DNA of 10,591 bases, taken from assembly GCA_007124105.1 (NCBI GenBank), contig SLFT01000323.1:1-10591 (forward strand), in the 5' to 3' direction. Position 1 is the first letter of the stretch; every line of letters starts with the position of its first letter. The translations under genes and the position numbers were made by a program. Under the pieces are notes generated by a model. It had not been told where the DNA came from. It did not search any database and saw nothing but the letters and a program-made list of their open reading frames with translations. This document shows, piece after piece, positions 7,340 through 10,591 of the stretch. The stretch is from Candidatus Hydrogenedentota bacterium. GTDB taxonomy: Bacteria; Hydrogenedentota; Hydrogenedentia; Hydrogenedentales; CAITNO01.

Positions 7340-7436
7340 GCAAACCATTTCAAGTATACGCGACAACATCTCAAATTGTACGGGGGCAAGCGCGTAACAC
7401 TTGAGTTGAAGTTTTGCCAGGAATCGAGTTTTGCCA

Positions 7437-8543
7437 ATGCGCGTTGGGATAGAAATAACACCTTTGAACAGCGCTCCCACAGGCGTCGGCTATTATGTGC
7501 GACACCTGTTGACAGCGCTGTTACAATTGCCTGCCTCCCCTGAATATCACGGCCTGGCCTCCGGCTTAAGCGCGCCCGACCTGTCCAATCTCCCCATCCC
7601 TTATCGGCGACTGCCCGTGCCAACCCGGATGTTGTATAAATGCTGGGAAGCATTGGAATGGCCGCGCGTTGACAGCTTGCTTGGCGGCGTTGATGTCTAT
7701 CACGCCGTCAATTATGTATTGCCGCCAGTTGTTGCGGCACGACGCGTACTGTCCATCCACGACCTATGCTTTTTACGTCACCCTGAATGGGCAAGCCCAA
7801 AGATTGCGGGACTTTTCCGAAAAAACATCCAGAAACATGCGTACGCGGCAGATGCCGTCATCGCTTGTTCGGAAGCGACCAAACAGGATATTGTGACGCT
7901 ATTGAACGTGCCCGATGAACGTGTACAGGTTATTTACGACGCGGCAGACGCTATTTTTCACCCCATTGGCCGCGGCCTGGCAAAAACGCATGTCGCGGAT
8001 GCGCTTAAGATTGACGCGCCGTACCTGCTGTTTGTCGGTACACGGGAACCGCGCAAGAACCTCCCTGGATTGCTGAAGGCCTTCGCTCTTGCCAAACTTC
8101 CACATCGCCTGATAATTGCAGGGGGCATGGGCTGGAACAGTGAAGGACTGCAAGAGCGGGCCATAGAGCTGGGCATCGCCGACAATGTCATTTTTACCGG
8201 GTATTTACACGAGCGCAGCCTATTTCCTGCGCTGTACAACGCCGCCGACGCCTTTGTGTTTCCAAGCTGGTATGAAGGTTTCGGGATGCCCGTACTCGAG
8301 GCGATGGCCTGCGGTTGTCCTGTTATCGCGTCAGACGCCACATCGCTGCCCGAAGTGGGCGGGAACGCCGCCTGTTATGTTGCGCCGCACGATGTCGAAG
8401 CGCTGGCCCATGCAATGCGACAGGTCGCCAGCGACACCACGCTCCGCGAAGAAATGCGTGAGAAGGGGTTGCGACAGGCACAACGCTTTTCATGGCGCCG
8501 CTGTGCTGAAGAAACAGTCGCCTGCTACCGGAGTCTTGTGTAA
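7437..8543 (+). CDS. GT4-family glycosyltransferase (first of a tandem pair)
   Basis: This is a 368-residue retaining glycosyltransferase with the GT-B fold, family GT4 (Pfam Glycos_transf_1), cytoplasmic or membrane-associated, using a nucleotide-sugar donor. The N-terminal acceptor domain has the PTGVGYYVRHL glycine loop and SIHDLCFLRHPEW (His108). The C-terminal donor domain begins near VIACSEATKQDIV, then FVGTREPRKNLPGLLKAF (Arg206, Lys207) and the E-x7-E motif YEGFGMPVLEAM (Glu280, Glu288), ending with SLPEVGGNAACYV. It resembles WbaZ/mannosyltransferase-type enzymes of O-antigen or exopolysaccharide synthesis, but the sugar cannot be told from sequence. The ATG at 7437 gives an N-terminus (MRVGIEITPLN) that matches the downstream paralog (MRMLMNALNAG). 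A TTG at 7431 with AGGAA seven bases upstream is a real alternative start. The stop shares a base with the next gene's ATG. Confidence 0.94.
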   Translation: MRVGIEITPLNSAPTGVGYYVRHLLTALLQLPASPEYHGLASGLSAPDLSNLPIPYRRLPVPTRMLYKCWEALEWPRVDSLLGGVDVYHAVNYVLPPVVAARRVLSIHDLCFLRHPEWASPKIAGLFRKNIQKHAYAADAVIACSEATKQDIVTLLNVPDERVQVIYDAADAIFHPIGRGLAKTHVADALKIDAPYLLFVGTREPRKNLPGLLKAFALAKLPHRLIIAGGMGWNSEGLQERAIELGIADNVIFTGYLHERSLFPALYNAADAFVFPSWYEGFGMPVLEAMACGCPVIASDATSLPEVGGNAACYVAPHDVEALAHAMRQVASDTTLREEMREKGLRQAQRFSWRRCAEETVACYRSLV

Positions 8544-9640
8544 TGCGAATGTTGATGAACGCATTGAACGCGGGCAACCGAAGCGGCACGGGGCGCTACA
8601 CCACGGAGCTTGCCAGGGCGCTATTGCAGCATGAGGGCGAACACGAATATTCTTTCGCCTGGCCGCGGGATGTGGCCGCGCCAGCGCCTGAATACGAAAA
8701 CAATCTCGTACGAAAACCCACCGCCCCTTTGCCACGACTCGTTATGGAACACACAGGCATGAACACCCTGGCGCGGCGCATCGGCGCCGACATACTCCAT
8801 TTCCCGACAGGCATCGGACCACGCCGCGCCGCATTACCTGTTGTGCTGACGGTACACGATTTATGTTTCTTCCATCATCCTGAATGGTTCTCGCGCAGCC
8901 GGGCGCTGTATTATCGCGGGGTCATGGCCGCGGGCATCCGCCGGGCAGACCATGTAATCGCCGATTCGCGCGCAACCGCCGCCGACATAATTCGGTTCAT
9001 GGGCATCCCCCCATCGCGCATTGACACCGTCCATTTGGGCGTGGACGCCCGCTTTCAGCCGACATCGCTGGAAGAGCAAAAAACCGTACGCAGTATTTAC
9101 GAGCTTCCCGAGCGCTTCTTTTTGTTTCTAGGCACCATTGAACCGCGAAAGAATCTGCGCCGACTTATTGACGCATGGCTAATGGTACGCGACAGCGTCC
9201 CCCCCCTCGTAATAGCGGGGCGTTCCGGTTGGGGCAATACAACCATACCTTCGGAAGAAGGTATTCTTCGCGTTGGACATATCCCCCAGGAGCATCTCCC
9301 CGCTTTGTACAGCGCGGCCACGGCGTTTGTCTGGCCCAGTCTCATGGAAGGATTTGGACTACCGCCGCTCGAGGCGATGGCCTGCGGCGCGCCGACGCTC
9401 ACCTCGAACACATCGAGTCTGCCCGAAGTAGTGGGCGATGCCGCATTGCAGGTTGATCCACTTGATAATGACGCCCTGGCCGTCGCCATGATGCGGCTGG
9501 CGCAAGATGATGCGTTGCGAGCATGTTTACGAGAAAAAGGACGTACACGGGCAACATCATTTACCTGGCGCGCGACCGCGCAAAAAACCATCGCCGTGTA
9601 TGAGAAGGTTTACGCGCAATGTTGCAAGGCCCCCGGTTAA
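8543..9640 (+). CDS. GT4-family glycosyltransferase (second of a tandem pair)
   Basis: This 365-residue GT4 enzyme is paralogous to its upstream neighbour along its whole length. The shared blocks are SGTGRYTTELARALLQ, TVHDLCFFHHPEW (His105), VIADSRATAADI, LGTIEPRKNLRRLIDAW (Arg202, Lys203), MEGFGLPPLEAMACGAP with the E-x7-E pair Glu269 and Glu277, and SLPEVVGDAALQV. It would transfer a sugar from an activated donor in a surface-glycan or exopolysaccharide pathway; donor and acceptor are not determinable here. The ATG overlaps the previous TAA by one base (TAATG), a classic reinitiation arrangement, so the two enzymes are probably made in similar amounts and may add successive residues. The start has no strong ribosome binding site of its own (the coding end of the previous gene holds only GGAG at 8529-8532), which fits coupling. 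No membrane segment or signal peptide is visible, and no key motif is missing. Confidence 0.94.
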   Translation: MRMLMNALNAGNRSGTGRYTTELARALLQHEGEHEYSFAWPRDVAAPAPEYENNLVRKPTAPLPRLVMEHTGMNTLARRIGADILHFPTGIGPRRAALPVVLTVHDLCFFHHPEWFSRSRALYYRGVMAAGIRRADHVIADSRATAADIIRFMGIPPSRIDTVHLGVDARFQPTSLEEQKTVRSIYELPERFFLFLGTIEPRKNLRRLIDAWLMVRDSVPPLVIAGRSGWGNTTIPSEEGILRVGHIPQEHLPALYSAATAFVWPSLMEGFGLPPLEAMACGAPTLTSNTSSLPEVVGDAALQVDPLDNDALAVAMMRLAQDDALRACLREKGRTRATSFTWRATAQKTIAVYEKVYAQCCKAPG

Positions 9641-9654
9641 GCGCATACAATGCT

Positions 9655-9716
9655 CTACGGGCCATGCCCACAACCAGCAACTATTCTCAACGTCGTTTTT
9701 TTCTCGCAACCCGTAG
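9655..9716 (+). other. 7-bp inverted repeat flanking a 48-nt T-rich loop, glycosyltransferase/isomerase spacer
   Basis: CTACGGG (9655-9661) is the exact reverse complement of CCCGTAG (9710-9716). The long loop contains a seven-T run at 9696-9702. It sits in the 158-nt spacer after the second glycosyltransferase. The stem is short for such a large loop and the T-run is inside rather than after it, so I do not call a terminator. I found no convincing promoter in the remainder of this spacer. Confidence 0.2.
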
Positions 9717-9798
9717 TGATTGCAGGAAGATGCGACATAAACGTTTACCGGAGTGTTTCCCAAAACAACAGGGCCCCCAACAACATGGGAGAATCGTT

Positions 9799-10591
9799 AT
9801 GGCAGCAGCGAAAAAAGTATATCTCGTTTCGAACGGCGACTATCGCGAATCCGCGTGTCTCGCAGGATGGCCGTTACAAGAAAAGACCCTCAAACGGGTC
9901 AGGAAAGTGTTGCAAGATATGGGATACGCCGTGGAGGCGCTTCCCCGCACAGACAAGAAAAGAAAACACGGATTTTTGACGCGGCAGAGTGAGGGCGCAA
10001 CAGTGTTCTCCCAAATCGAGCCGGATGCGCCGGTCATTGTTTTGCTAAATATCTGGGCATACGCGCATCATGTGGCCGGACCACTTCAAACCCACAAAGG
10101 CCCCATTTTGCTGCTCGGGAATTTCGACGGCACATTTCCGGGACTGGTAGCGCTGCTCAACCATTCTGCGAGCCTCGATCGCTTAAATGTAAAGCACTCG
10201 CGCCTATGGAGCGAAACATTCAGCGACGACCCATTCTTTATGGAAAACCTCGCCACATGGCTGAAAACAGGCATAATCAAGCATCCGACCCGACATCTGA
10301 CTGATGCCGCAAAGCTTAAACTTCCGCCTGCGGCCAATAAACTTGGCAAAGAAATCGCCGAAAAGATCAAACGGGAAAGACGCATCATGGGACAGTTCGA
10401 CCCGGGATGCATGGGTATGTTAAATGCGGTCATGGACCCGGCCAAACTCGGCGCGGCGGGCATGCCTATCGAATACCTCAACCAGAGCGATCTCGTCGCT
10501 GAAATGGCGCTTGTGAGCGATGAAGAAGCACAGAAGCACCTCAACTACCTGTTGCGCAAGGGCGCCAATTTCCACTGGGGTGTGAATAAAT
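9799..10591 (+). CDS. L-fucose/arabinose isomerase-like protein (COG2407-type), 3'-partial
   Basis: The frame runs from ATG 9799 to the window edge, giving 264 residues without a stop. GGGAG at 9787-9791, seven bases upstream, is a strong ribosome binding site and fixes the start. The sequence follows the fucose/arabinose isomerase-like family of ketol-isomerase fold proteins. The recognisable blocks are VSNGDYRESACLAGWPLQE (10-28), HGFLTRQSEGATVF (57-70), DAPVIVLLNIWAYAHHVAGP (76-95), GPILLLGNFDGTFPGLVALL (101-120), SRLWSETFSDDPFF (134-147), FDPGCMGMLNAVMDP (200-214) and VSDEEAQ (239-245). Family members convert aldoses to ketoses, usually with a bound Mn2+, but many COG2407 proteins are uncharacterised, so substrate and even activity are inferred. 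The metal-ligand part of the family is expected mainly beyond the edge. The GNFDGTFPGLV block differs from the more usual Trp-containing version I recall (NWSG.WPGLV), which may mark a divergent subgroup. Whether it shares a transcript with the glycosyltransferases is unclear. Confidence 0.75.
   Translation, partial: MAAAKKVYLVSNGDYRESACLAGWPLQEKTLKRVRKVLQDMGYAVEALPRTDKKRKHGFLTRQSEGATVFSQIEPDAPVIVLLNIWAYAHHVAGPLQTHKGPILLLGNFDGTFPGLVALLNHSASLDRLNVKHSRLWSETFSDDPFFMENLATWLKTGIIKHPTRHLTDAAKLKLPPAANKLGKEIAEKIKRERRIMGQFDPGCMGMLNAVMDPAKLGAAGMPIEYLNQSDLVAEMALVSDEEAQKHLNYLLRKGANFHWGVNK

Noticed and set aside
7431..7439. The same TTG-CCR-ATG double start pattern at rsmB (4908-4916) and at the first glycosyltransferase (7431-7439).
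   Set aside because: The resemblance covers only nine bases and occurs twice. It is more likely coincidence than a shared start signal, and it is recorded only as start-site ambiguity.
9655..9716. Rho-independent terminator after the second glycosyltransferase.
   Set aside because: The only matching arms are seven bases long and 48 bases apart, and the T-run lies inside the loop, not after the stem.
9650..9992. Short + strand frames beginning at 9650 and 9753 across the spacer and the start of the isomerase-like gene.
   Set aside because: They overlap the well-supported isomerase-like frame, show no family motif and have no good ribosome binding site.
10086..10544. A 152-codon open frame on the - strand near the right edge.
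   Set aside because: The + strand frame starting at 9799 carries a strong ribosome binding site and isomerase family blocks across the same bases.

Overview
The window is a bacterial chromosomal segment of moderately high GC, densely coded, with every supported gene on the + strand. It contains no mobile element, CRISPR array, tRNA or rRNA that I can see. The gene set is a very large secreted-type protein of the PhoPQ-activated (PqaA) family, ybaB, fmt, rsmB, a membrane PASTA protein, two GT4 glycosyltransferases and a fucose-isomerase-like enzyme. It does not fix a taxon. The large PqaA-type protein and the COG2407-type isomerase would suit an uncultured polysaccharide-degrading lineage such as the PVC group or Hydrogenedentes. 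That is a weak inference from memory of where these families are common.

Region 1 (1-3494) is a long reading frame open at the left edge. Its C-terminal ~490 residues are a recognisable PqaA-type alpha/beta-hydrolase-like domain. At least 650 residues before it match nothing I can name. Region 2 (3495-3644) is a leader with a weak promoter candidate and a small perfect hairpin just before the ybaB ribosome binding site.

Region 3 (3645-7279) is a tight, probably co-transcribed housekeeping cluster: ybaB (nucleoid-associated protein), fmt (formylation of initiator Met-tRNA), rsmB (16S rRNA m5C967 methyltransferase) and a single-pass membrane protein with three PASTA repeats. Gaps are 2 bp or less, and the last two junctions overlap, one by about 91 nt. 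In many Firmicutes fmt-rsmB is followed by a phosphatase and a PASTA-bearing Ser/Thr kinase. Here a PASTA protein without a kinase domain occupies that neighbourhood.

Region 4 (7280-9640) begins with an intergenic stretch holding two perfect short hairpins. It continues with two paralogous GT4 glycosyltransferases that overlap stop to start and probably act in the same cell-surface glycan or exopolysaccharide pathway. Region 5 (9641-10591) is a ~158-nt spacer followed by the first 264 codons of a fucose/arabinose-isomerase-like sugar isomerase that runs off the right edge.

Most of the window is ordinary. The points worth a second look are the large unassigned N-terminal part of the PqaA protein, the kinase-less PASTA protein coupled to rsmB, and the unusually long rsmB/PASTA gene overlap. 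I see no clear evidence of an undescribed multi-gene system.
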